Origin: Ectobacillus polymachus
GTDB taxonomy: Bacteria > Bacillota > Bacilli > Bacillales > Bacillaceae_G
Length of the DNA stretch: 64,000 nt
Reading direction: 5' to 3'
Assembly: GCF_048159605.1 (NCBI RefSeq)
Contig: NZ_JBLREB010000001.1
Span: 1,178,001-1,242,000 of the forward strand
The notes under the pieces were generated by a model. That model was given only the letters and a program-made list of their open reading frames with translations, was not told where the DNA came from and made no database searches. Both the position numbers and the translations under genes were made by a program. Positions within the stretch are counted from its first letter, which is position 1, and each line of letters begins with the position of its first letter. Positions 57,668 through 64,000 of the stretch are shown here, piece after piece.

Positions 57668-58395
57668 GAGTATCTCACCTCTGTATCCCCTACTAGAAGC
57701 GAAGTCATAATTTTAATTCGTCTTGTCGCAAGACCATATCCTTCCGTTCTAAGAATCACATTCTGATTCCATCCTTTTTCTTCTTCACCTAATACGACAA
57801 TGTTTCCAACCATTACAGAATGATGTACAGATAGCTCTAAATCATATGGAACAAAAAGGGTTATATTCCCTACAAGTCCATGAATAATAATAACGGTCTC
57901 ACCCTCAGGGATCATCGCGTTCGTTAAATCAATGACCACATCACCTAATCCATACCGAATATTAATATCTTGTAATTCATATGTCTCATTTATTATTCGA
58001 TAATTTCCATTTAGCATATTTTTTAGAAATGGTTCATGCCTTACTATCCGTTCATTTGGCATATCTTCTTTCAATGCTACCTTTATAGATGACGGACGAT
58101 CACTGCTTGTATACAACCGATAGCCGATAAATACTAGTATACTTACAAGCAGCATTTGAAAGGCGGTAGAAGAAAAAATCGTACCAATGAAAAAGAAAAC
58201 ACTTATAACAAGAAATATGTTACCACGTGCACGTTTTCCTTTTTTTCGAAAATGCCGGCCGAGGATGAGGAGGATAGCGGAGAAAAAGAGACCAAAAGGC
58301 TGAAAACGATGAAAGATAATATCAATAAACATTCCAATTGCAAAAATAATCATAAAAACCGCTAACACTTGTGTTTTTGTATATATTTTTTTCAT
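57664..58395 (-). CDS. liaF: Lia system inhibitor LiaF
   Basis: LiaF, 243 aa, is the membrane protein that keeps LiaS off in unstressed cells. Four helices lie in the N-terminal half (about residues 10-30, 32-48, 55-72, 75-92). The C-terminal half is a soluble beta-rich DUF2154-type domain (INIRYGLGDVVIDLTNAMIP at about 145-164, IIHGLVGNITLFVP, SVMVGNIVVLGEE). The ATG at 58395 has GGGGAGGAGG upstream. The gene order liaF-liaS-liaR is conserved across Firmicutes. Confidence 0.93.
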   Translation of the reverse strand: MKKIYTKTQVLAVFMIIFAIGMFIDIIFHRFQPFGLFFSAILLILGRHFRKKGKRARGNIFLVISVFFFIGTIFSSTAFQMLLVSILVFIGYRLYTSSDRPSSIKVALKEDMPNERIVRHEPFLKNMLNGNYRIINETYELQDINIRYGLGDVVIDLTNAMIPEGETVIIIHGLVGNITLFVPYDLELSVHHSVMVGNIVVLGEEEKGWNQNVILRTEGYGLATRRIKIMTSLLVGDTEVRYS

Positions 58396-58493
58396 GTTCA
58401 CATCCTCCTCCCCTTATACATAGTTAAGAAAAGGCATGGAATCCCAATACCTTTTCCTATTTACTATATCATAAGCTTCCTATTTCATGTACT

Positions 58494-59132
58494 CTATTTC
58501 CCTACCGCCTCATTTCTCATTTTTTCAAGCTTCGCAATCTTAGCATCAAATGTATCTCGTTCGTAATCTTCATTAATTCGTCGCTCTAAGTTTGTAATGT
58601 ACTCTTCAATTTCTTCAAATCGCAAAAATGGACTATCATCAGAAATTTTTGTTAACGCATCATTGATTCGTCGGTTCGCATGAGCGACATTCTCGCGCGC
58701 CATTAGTTCCATTCGCTTTGCATGCATTTCCTTCAGCTTATTCTTCATTTCTTGTAGACGTTGTTCTAATTCTTCAATTTGCTGAATAGATGTATTGTAC
58801 ATGCTCTCTAGTCGATCACCTTGCTGTTGATAGTATTCTGCTTCCTTACAAGCACGCTCCTCTAATTCCCTTTCTCCTGCTTCATTCGCAATAACAGCTT
58901 GATGATTCCGTTTTTTCTCCATATACCGTGACTGCTCTAGCTCTTTAAAGAAATTGGTTTTCAATACTTTTTGACGTTCGATTAATTTCTCAATCTTCCG
59001 AACCTCTCCTTCTCCGTCTCGAACGTATTGATTTAGTAAAGCAATTGGATTTTTCTTTTCTTGCTCATCTAATACTTGGTGTAAATCAGCTAATACAACA
59101 TCTCTCACTCGTGAAAATATAGAACGTTTCAT
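58494..59132 (-). CDS. liaH: PspA/LiaH family phage shock protein
   Basis: A 212-aa coiled-coil protein of the PspA/IM30 family. Residues 25-200 are almost all helical heptads (LEQRLQEMKNKLKEMHAKRM and similar), with the family segment DVVLADLHQVLDEQEKKNPI near the N-terminus. It binds the inner face of the membrane under envelope stress and is the main LiaR target in B. subtilis. Here it lies directly between a small membrane protein gene and liaF, so the stress protein, inhibitor, kinase and regulator are in one run. Confidence 0.93.
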   Translation of the reverse strand: MKRSIFSRVRDVVLADLHQVLDEQEKKNPIALLNQYVRDGEGEVRKIEKLIERQKVLKTNFFKELEQSRYMEKKRNHQAVIANEAGERELEERACKEAEYYQQQGDRLESMYNTSIQQIEELEQRLQEMKNKLKEMHAKRMELMARENVAHANRRINDALTKISDDSPFLRFEEIEEYITNLERRINEDYERDTFDAKIAKLEKMRNEAVGK

Positions 59133-59153
59133 CGAAATCTTCCTTTCCTTTTC

Positions 59154-59498
59154 TTATTTTTTTGCCATCATTTTGTCCCATTCTTCATCAAAGTTATGAT
59201 AGGAATGGTATTCTCTTTCTACTTGTTTCTTCCTATTCCATTTACGAAACAGAAGATATAGAAGCAACACAGCTCCAATACCTATTAATCCTGGAACATT
59301 ACCAAGCACTAACATAATAGAGACGATACCAAGCAGGCTCCAGCCAATCTTACTAAAGGTAGAAGTGGATCTCATAAAGGAGCGAAAACTCCAATACAGC
59401 AGCCCTATGCCTAAACCGAGTAGGACAATATGGCCAAAGCTTCCTATAACAAGCAACGCTAACAAACCAGCACCTATAAAAAATAGTATATGTTTCAC
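59154..59498 (-). CDS. Small membrane protein of the Lia operon (LiaI-like position)
   Basis: A 114-aa protein with three or four predicted helices (about residues 4-20, 22-40, 50-66, 68-85) and a polar C-terminal tail (RKWNRKKQVEREYHSYHNFD EEWDKMMAKK). It takes the place LiaI has in B. subtilis, where LiaI anchors LiaH at the membrane, but is closer to the lmo0954-type family. The start is GTG at 59498 with GGGAGG upstream. It is the first gene of the five-gene Lia operon, so the LiaR-dependent promoter is expected at about 59500-59600. Confidence 0.8.
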   Translation of the reverse strand: MKHILFFIGAGLLALLVIGSFGHIVLLGLGIGLLYWSFRSFMRSTSTFSKIGWSLLGIVSIMLVLGNVPGLIGIGAVLLLYLLFRKWNRKKQVEREYHSYHNFDEEWDKMMAKK

Positions 59499-59600
59499 TA
59501 CGTTTGCCTCCCTTCGTTTTGATATCTTTATTTTAACGAGAATGCCTACTTGCTAAAACTGGCGGAAGGATGGTCTTTGTATCCGACTTTAGACCGAGAC

Positions 59601-59765
59601 AAGTATAAGACTACAAGAAAAGCGCAAGCGCCTTGGTCAGCCCCGACAAGCAAATGTTCTCGACCATAGGAAGTCGTTCTTTGACTTCATATGGTCGGGG
59701 TTATTTGACCTCGAGGGGCTAGGCGCTGGAGCTGGACAATTCCCTAGGTCAAAACTTTTATACTT
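59601..59765 (+). repeat. bcr1-like repeat, copy 2
   Basis: Bounded by AAGTAT and ATACTT, same orientation as copy 1 (6770-6930). Outer arms are AAGCGC...GCCCC and GGGGCTAGGCGC; the inner stem is CGACCATA...TATGGTCG around the GAAGTC-GACTTC hairpin. The inner stem differs in sequence from copy 1 but remains paired. Confidence 0.78.
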
Positions 59766-59774
59766 TCTGATACA

Positions 59775-59808
59775 AAAAGGCCCCACGCTTTACGCGTGAG
59801 GCCTTGGT
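59775..59808 (-). terminator. Intrinsic terminator after gltP
   Basis: GGCCTCACGC and GCGTGGGGCC pair across a 4-base loop and are followed by TTTTTGTATC on the minus strand. Confidence 0.88.
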
Positions 59809-59818
59809 ACATTATCTA

Positions 59819-61084
59819 TTAAGATGCTTGTTTTATTTCTTCTAAATACTTAGCTGCAGCTTTTTCATCAAATTGTTTTTCCCATTTCGACATGACAACC
59901 GCTGCCAATGAATTACCAATTACATTTACGACGGTACGAGCCATATCAAGAATACGGTCAATACCTGCGATAAATGCTAATCCTTCTAGCGGAATTCCTA
60001 CTGAACCGAGCGTTGCAAGCAATACTACAAATGATACTCCCGGAACACCTGCAATACCCTTTGATGTTACCATCAACACAAGAAGAAGCGTAATTTGCTG
60101 GGAGATTGGCATATGAATGCCGTACATTTGCGCCAAAAAGAGAGCTGCAATTGCTTGATATAGTGTGGAACCATCAAGATTAAAGGAGTAGCCAGTTGGA
60201 ATAACGAACGATACGATCGCCTTAGGACAACCGAACTTCTCCATTTTCTCCATAATTTTAGGTAAAACGGCCTCTGAGCTCGCTGTAGAGTAAGCTAGAA
60301 TAATTTCATCTTTAATAATGCCAAAAAATCTGAAGATATTAACACCTGCAAACTTCGCAATAAGACCAAATACAACAATAATAAAGAAGAACATCGCACC
60401 ATACACAACGAGTACAAGCTTTCCTAACGGTACTAGCGAACCAATACCAAATTTTGAAACTGTCACGCCAATTAAAGCAAATACCCCAAAAGGAGCAAAT
60501 TTCATAACTTGGTTCGTAACATAAAACATCGCTTCAGATGTTCCTTTAAAGAAACGAAGAACAGGAAGCCCTTTTTCTCCAATAGCAGCAACACCGAGAC
60601 CAAACAACACAGAAAAGAAAATAATAGCTAACATATCGCCCTTCGCCAATGCATCGATAATATTCGTTGGCACGATATTAACAAGTGTGTCAGATAACGA
60701 ATGCGTTCCTACTTGATGTGCTGTGGTTACATAGGAAGTAATATCCGTCTTTTGTAAGCCATTCATATTTACTCCAACACCAGGCTGGAAGAAATTCGCA
60801 AAAAGTAATCCTAATACAATCGCAAATGTTGTAACAATCTCAAAATACAAGATGGTTTTTCCACCTAGTTTTCCGAGTTTTTTAATGTCACCTACACCTG
60901 CTACCCCTACTATAATACTTGAAACAACAATTGGTACAACAATCATCTTAATAAGATGAATAAAAATATCGCCAATCGGCTGTAAAAATTTTACTAAATG
61001 TGGATTACCATAAAACATGGCACCTACAATAATACCTAAGATGAGACCAATTAAGATTTGCCAAGCTAACCCAATTTTTCTCAT
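59819..61084 (-). CDS. gltP: Sodium/proton-glutamate or dicarboxylate symporter
   Basis: A 421-aa DAACS (GltP/DctA) family symporter. Eight or more helices and two re-entrant loops are seen. The family signatures are present: IHLIKMIVVPIVVSSIIVGV (about 42-61), TASSEAVLPKIMEKM (serine-rich loop, about 269-283), GYSFNLDGSTLYQ (about 303-315) and DRILDMARTVVNVIGNSLAA (about 377-396), which contains the substrate-contacting D and R residues. It imports glutamate/aspartate or a C4-dicarboxylate; substrate cannot be fixed from sequence by eye. The ATG at 61084 has AAGGGGGAG upstream. Confidence 0.92.
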   Translation of the reverse strand: MRKIGLAWQILIGLILGIIVGAMFYGNPHLVKFLQPIGDIFIHLIKMIVVPIVVSSIIVGVAGVGDIKKLGKLGGKTILYFEIVTTFAIVLGLLFANFFQPGVGVNMNGLQKTDITSYVTTAHQVGTHSLSDTLVNIVPTNIIDALAKGDMLAIIFFSVLFGLGVAAIGEKGLPVLRFFKGTSEAMFYVTNQVMKFAPFGVFALIGVTVSKFGIGSLVPLGKLVLVVYGAMFFFIIVVFGLIAKFAGVNIFRFFGIIKDEIILAYSTASSEAVLPKIMEKMEKFGCPKAIVSFVIPTGYSFNLDGSTLYQAIAALFLAQMYGIHMPISQQITLLLVLMVTSKGIAGVPGVSFVVLLATLGSVGIPLEGLAFIAGIDRILDMARTVVNVIGNSLAAVVMSKWEKQFDEKAAAKYLEEIKQAS

Positions 61085-61285
61085 ACTGACTCCCCCCTTA
61101 ATCATTATCTATAGACTCAGGATAAATATATTGAATTTTCTAGTATTTTCATATAATTTTAGGTCCTTCAATATTTTTTATCCTTAAGAAATAATAATAA
61201 TAAATATTTTACTTTCTGACAATAACTTAATTACTATATTCACTGAAAATCCCTAATTAGGCAATGTTATTTTCTGTAAAATGGA

Positions 61286-61334
61286 AAACCCACCAATAAT
61301 AGAGATTCCTATTTCCCTATTTTTAGTGGGTTAC
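61286..61334 (-). terminator. Possible terminator between the GNAT gene and gltP
   Basis: AACCCAC and GTGGGTT enclose AT-rich sequence (ATAGAGATT...AAATAGGG) and are followed by TTTCCATTTT on the minus strand. The gap 61085-61531 otherwise has no gene except a short open frame at 61478-61513. Confidence 0.55.
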
Positions 61335-61531
61335 TAGTTCCAAACGCGAACGATTAGGATAAGCCGCTATTTTTATATAACTCCTTAAATAATATATTCA
61401 TTATCTTAATAGAATAAATAATCTAATAATTTCTAACATTCTTACTTTATTGTTTTCGAAGAGCTTGCACGGCAAAATCAACAAAATGTTGTTGTTTCTA
61501 TAATATTTTTCATGTGTCTTCTCCTTATTTG

Positions 61532-61996
61532 TTATTCTTCTTTCGTCAAGTTTACTTCTTTTACAAATTTCGTAAGAGAGACTTGTTCCGTAATCATAAT
61601 CATCTCCTTTTGTACAAATCCGAATTTTTTATAAAGAGAAGTGGCAGGCACATTTGCAGTTCCCGTATGGACAACATATGTTGTTACGTCACGATCCATT
61701 TGCAGTACGAAGCGAAGTAAAGCTGTAGCAATCCCCTTCTTAAAGTGGTCTGGATGCACAACCATTCGGCATATCTCAAGCACATGCTCCTGTTTTACAA
61801 ACGAAATACATCCAACAAGTCGATTATCGAAGAAATATCCATAAAAAGTTTCCGGGCAACTTTGGATGTCCTCAACCGTATCATATAAACGCGGAATCCC
61901 TGTAAATTTCATAATATCAGCTTCAACTTGATACGAAAGAATCTGAAGACGTAATATTTCTTTCGCATCTTTTTCCGTCTCTAGTAATACAATCAA
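61532..61996 (-). CDS. GNAT family N-acetyltransferase
   Basis: A 154-aa GNAT acetyltransferase. The acetyl-CoA binding motif is RMVVHPDHFKKGIATALLRF (about residues 82-101), with the preceding strand LVGCISFVKQEHVLEI and a C-terminal NVPATSLYKKFGFVQKE. The TTG at 61996 has GAGGGAG four to five bases upstream and is preferred over an ATG at 62080 that overlaps the ABC-F stop by four bases but has no ribosome binding site and would add 28 basic residues. The substrate is unknown. It follows the ABC-F gene on the same strand. Confidence 0.85.
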   Translation of the reverse strand: MIVLLETEKDAKEILRLQILSYQVEADIMKFTGIPRLYDTVEDIQSCPETFYGYFFDNRLVGCISFVKQEHVLEICRMVVHPDHFKKGIATALLRFVLQMDRDVTTYVVHTGTANVPATSLYKKFGFVQKEMIMITEQVSLTKFVKEVNLTKEE

Positions 61997-62076
61997 TTTT
62001 CTCCCTCTACTTTCTATTTTACGAGCTGACTCAAAAGGGAATCGTCTTCTCCCTATTAGGCCAGCTCCATTCTCAA

Positions 62077-63675
62077 TCATTTATTTCGATAAGCCTTTAT
62101 TTGTTGCAGCACGTCCTCGTATTCCCTTTCCAATGCTGCTTTTTCCTTCTCATTTGTAGCAGTGCACAATCTGCCAAGCACACAGCTAAGACGTGTTTCC
62201 AGCTGCAGTAAGTGAAGTTTACGATCATCATTCTTTCTCGATTGTCCCTCTTCAAATTCATGCAAAGTTCCAATAAACTGTGTAACCTTCCCGTTTTCTA
62301 ATGATAAAATCTCTTCTGCTACTCTCTCGACAAAGGTATGATCATGGGAAACGAACAAGAGCGCCCCGCCATAGTCTGTCAATACATCCTCTAGTGCTTC
62401 AATTGATGCTAGGTCCAAATAATTCGTTGGTTCATCTAAAACAAGCACATTACAATCACTTAGAAACACTTTCGCAAGCGCTGCCTTCACGCGCTCTCCC
62501 CCGCTCAATACATCAATTTTCTTATATACATCTTCCCTCTTAAAGAGCAGACGAGCCAAAATCGTGCGAATCCATTGCTCATTATACGAGCTTGTTTTCA
62601 TCACATTTTCAAGAAGGGACATGTCCTTCTGTAATATGTTTAGATTTTGACTAAAATAGCCGATTTTCACACCGTTTGCACATTCGACTGCACCATGCCC
62701 TTGTACAATCATGCGTAGTAAGGTTGATTTTCCACTTCCATTCCTTCCGATTAATGCCGTTCGTTTTTTATTTCTTACTGTGAAAGAAGTATCTTGTAAT
62801 ATGCGCTTCTCGCCAAATGATTTATTCGCATTCTTCACCTGCAGGACGTATCTTGCATGTAGCTGTAAATACGATGGTATATCCATTTTCGTTTGTGGAA
62901 GTTCCTTTAGCTTTTCTATTGTTTTTAGTTTATCTAATCTCGATTGGATGGATTTTGCAGCACGTTCTACACTCGCACGGTTTGATTTCTTTTTCCCCTC
63001 ATACAAATGATATTCCTTCGGGTTCATTCTAGCAGGCGGGCGACCCATCGTTTTTGCCCGTGACTCCATTTTATATTTTGCAGCTAGCAACTGTTCCCGT
63101 TTCTTTTGATATTGTTCATATTCTGCTTGATGTCGACTGCGATTTTCTTGCTTTTGCTTGACATACGGATCATAATTTCCGTTATACATTACTACCTTAC
63201 CATCTTCAATTTCCCAAATTTTTGTGGCAACCGAACGAAGCAGCCTACGATCATGTGAAATGAACACGAGTACCCCATGAAATCTAAGCAGTTCCCCTTC
63301 GAGATCAGCAATCCCTTCCATGTCTAAATTACTAGTCGGTTCATCGGCAAATAAAATGCGTGTATGGGATTCTAGAGCTGCTGCTATTTTCGCCCGTGTC
63401 CATTCTCCTCCGCTCCTATTCGCTCCTACCTGTGTATCCGAAAACTCTCGAGTCATTACACCTTCTTCTTCTAACTGAGGAATAAGAGAATGCGAACCAT
63501 ATCGTATAACCCCTGTATGATTACTAGCCAGCATGGTAAGAAGTGTTGTTTTCCCTGCTCCATTGTTTCCCACAATGCCTATCCGGTCTCCTTCATACAA
63601 TTTAGCATGAGAAAGTTGAAATAATACCCGCTCTCCAATCATTTCCTTTACGTCATTTACTTCAAGTAATAACAT
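62077..63675 (-). CDS. ABC-F family ATPase (ribosome protection type)
   Basis: A 532-aa protein with two ATPase domains and no membrane domain. Domain 1 has Walker A GNNGAGKT (about residues 35-42), signature RSGGEWTRAK (about 87) and Walker B ILFADEPTSNLD (about 109). The interdomain linker (about 190-270, basic and helical) would enter the ribosome. Domain 2 has GRNGSGKS (about 313), LSGGERVKAAL (about 395) and VLVLDEPTNYLD. A basic C-terminal coiled tail (about 470-532) follows. It resembles the Vga/Msr/Vml antibiotic-resistance group more than the housekeeping EttA-like group, but this needs phylogeny. GGGAGG precedes the ATG at 63675. Confidence 0.85.
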   Translation of the reverse strand: MLLLEVNDVKEMIGERVLFQLSHAKLYEGDRIGIVGNNGAGKTTLLTMLASNHTGVIRYGSHSLIPQLEEEGVMTREFSDTQVGANRSGGEWTRAKIAAALESHTRILFADEPTSNLDMEGIADLEGELLRFHGVLVFISHDRRLLRSVATKIWEIEDGKVVMYNGNYDPYVKQKQENRSRHQAEYEQYQKKREQLLAAKYKMESRAKTMGRPPARMNPKEYHLYEGKKKSNRASVERAAKSIQSRLDKLKTIEKLKELPQTKMDIPSYLQLHARYVLQVKNANKSFGEKRILQDTSFTVRNKKRTALIGRNGSGKSTLLRMIVQGHGAVECANGVKIGYFSQNLNILQKDMSLLENVMKTSSYNEQWIRTILARLLFKREDVYKKIDVLSGGERVKAALAKVFLSDCNVLVLDEPTNYLDLASIEALEDVLTDYGGALLFVSHDHTFVERVAEEILSLENGKVTQFIGTLHEFEEGQSRKNDDRKLHLLQLETRLSCVLGRLCTATNEKEKAALEREYEDVLQQIKAYRNK

Positions 63676-63738
63676 AATAAAACCTCCCTGTTCACGTTCC
63701 AGAGAGGATAGCCATAACGAAAGAAATGTGAAAAACAT

Positions 63739-64000
63739 ATACGGAAATCGTACATATCATCACAGACTTTATTAGCATGGACACCTATAAAAGGGCAGAC
63801 CTATCCTATCTAGAACAAAAGAATAAAATATTCATTTTGATCGAAAGAAATAGGTTAGTTATCCATCGCTATAAAGTTCATCCCTTTCCATATTTTATAA
63901 TTCCATTTTATGAAATATGGAAATATTTTTCAAGCCCTTTATCAGCGATAATTGATTTTTTCACCAAGTACTAGCTCATTTCATTCTTTGATTCGTTATA
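63739..64000. promoter_or_regulatory. Leader region upstream of the ABC-F gene with nested inverted repeats
   Basis: Outer arms ATCGCTATAAAG (63865-63876) and CTTTATcAGCGAT (63937-63949) pair with one bulge and enclose inner arms TCCATATTT (63887-63895) and AAATATGGA (63913-63921). No credible gene is present; a 65-codon plus-strand frame has no ribosome binding site. ABC-F resistance genes often have structured attenuator leaders, so this may be one. Confidence 0.5.

Noticed and set aside
63777..63974. 65-codon plus-strand open frame at the right edge
   Set aside because: It has no ribosome binding site, its composition follows AT-rich DNA, and it overlaps the nested inverted repeats in the ABC-F leader.
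1..64000. CRISPR arrays, tRNA, rRNA, prophage or intact insertion sequences
   Set aside because: No regularly spaced repeats, tRNA-like cloverleafs, rRNA segments, phage structural genes or transposase genes were recognised; the single recombinase-like gene has no mobile-element context.

Overview
The window is a chromosomal segment of a spore-forming Bacillus, most likely of the Bacillus cereus group or a close relative. The evidence is the low-GC Gram-positive sequence with strong GGAGG ribosome binding sites and frequent TTG/GTG starts, the sporulation genes (spoIVA, a SpoVIF-type gene, spmA, spmB, dacB, a CotB-like gene), bacillithiol and menaquinone functions, and two copies of a roughly 160-bp bcr1-like repeat. 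The species assignment is inference; it rests on gene content and repeats, with no database search.

Layout. 1-14,765 (mostly minus strand): end of ndk, then hepT-menG-hepS (menaquinone side chain and methylation), folE, hbs, spoIVA, two small sporulation-type genes, gpsA, der, a three-gene membrane cluster (YIEGIA partner, YIEGIA protein, YphA), a small plus-strand ypzI, fni, the S1-domain gene rpsA/ypfD and cmk. 15,072-25,744: ansA, the bacillithiol disulfide reductase, gudB (with a cre-like operator), mecB, a MerR/B12-binding regulator, a catalytically degraded phosphoesterase, the coupled block ypbB-recQ-ypbD-ypbE, and ferredoxin. 25,929-29,028: riboflavin transporter ribU behind an FMN riboswitch, a membrane protein, an M23/LysM cell-wall protein and a cobalamin adenosyltransferase. 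29,215-40,836: resABCDE (cytochrome c maturation and redox signalling), rluB, dacB-spmA-spmB (spore core dehydration and cortex), an extended superoxide dismutase and two conserved small proteins. 41,062-49,610: mprF, a secreted protein, deoD, an orphan histidine kinase, a tyrosine-recombinase-like protein with a ribbon-helix-helix-like partner, a broken gene and a DUF72 protein. 50,003-63,675: CotB-like coat protein, DUF47-Pit phosphate transport pair, a truncated Crp/Fnr regulator between repeats, small membrane proteins, the Lia envelope-stress operon (membrane protein, PspA/LiaH, LiaF, LiaS, LiaR), a glutamate/dicarboxylate symporter, a GNAT acetyltransferase and an ABC-F protein.

How the genes fit together. 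Respiration is a strong theme: hepT/menG/hepS make menaquinone, resABC mature c-type cytochromes, and resDE senses redox state. Envelope defence is a second theme (mprF, Lia operon, ABC-F). Sporulation genes are scattered through it. The block looks like conserved core chromosome; no prophage, CRISPR array, rRNA, tRNA or intact insertion sequence was seen.

Many translation starts were moved from the longest open frame to a start with a good ribosome binding site. Genes found outside long open frames include ypzI (42 aa), a 45-aa protein at 44,557 and a 33-aa membrane peptide at 52,577. No clearly new multi-gene system was found. The most interesting leads are the B12-type MerR regulator, the catalytically empty phosphoesterase, the recombinase-like/RHH pair, the repeat-truncated Crp regulator, and a frameshifted gene remnant beside the DUF72 gene.
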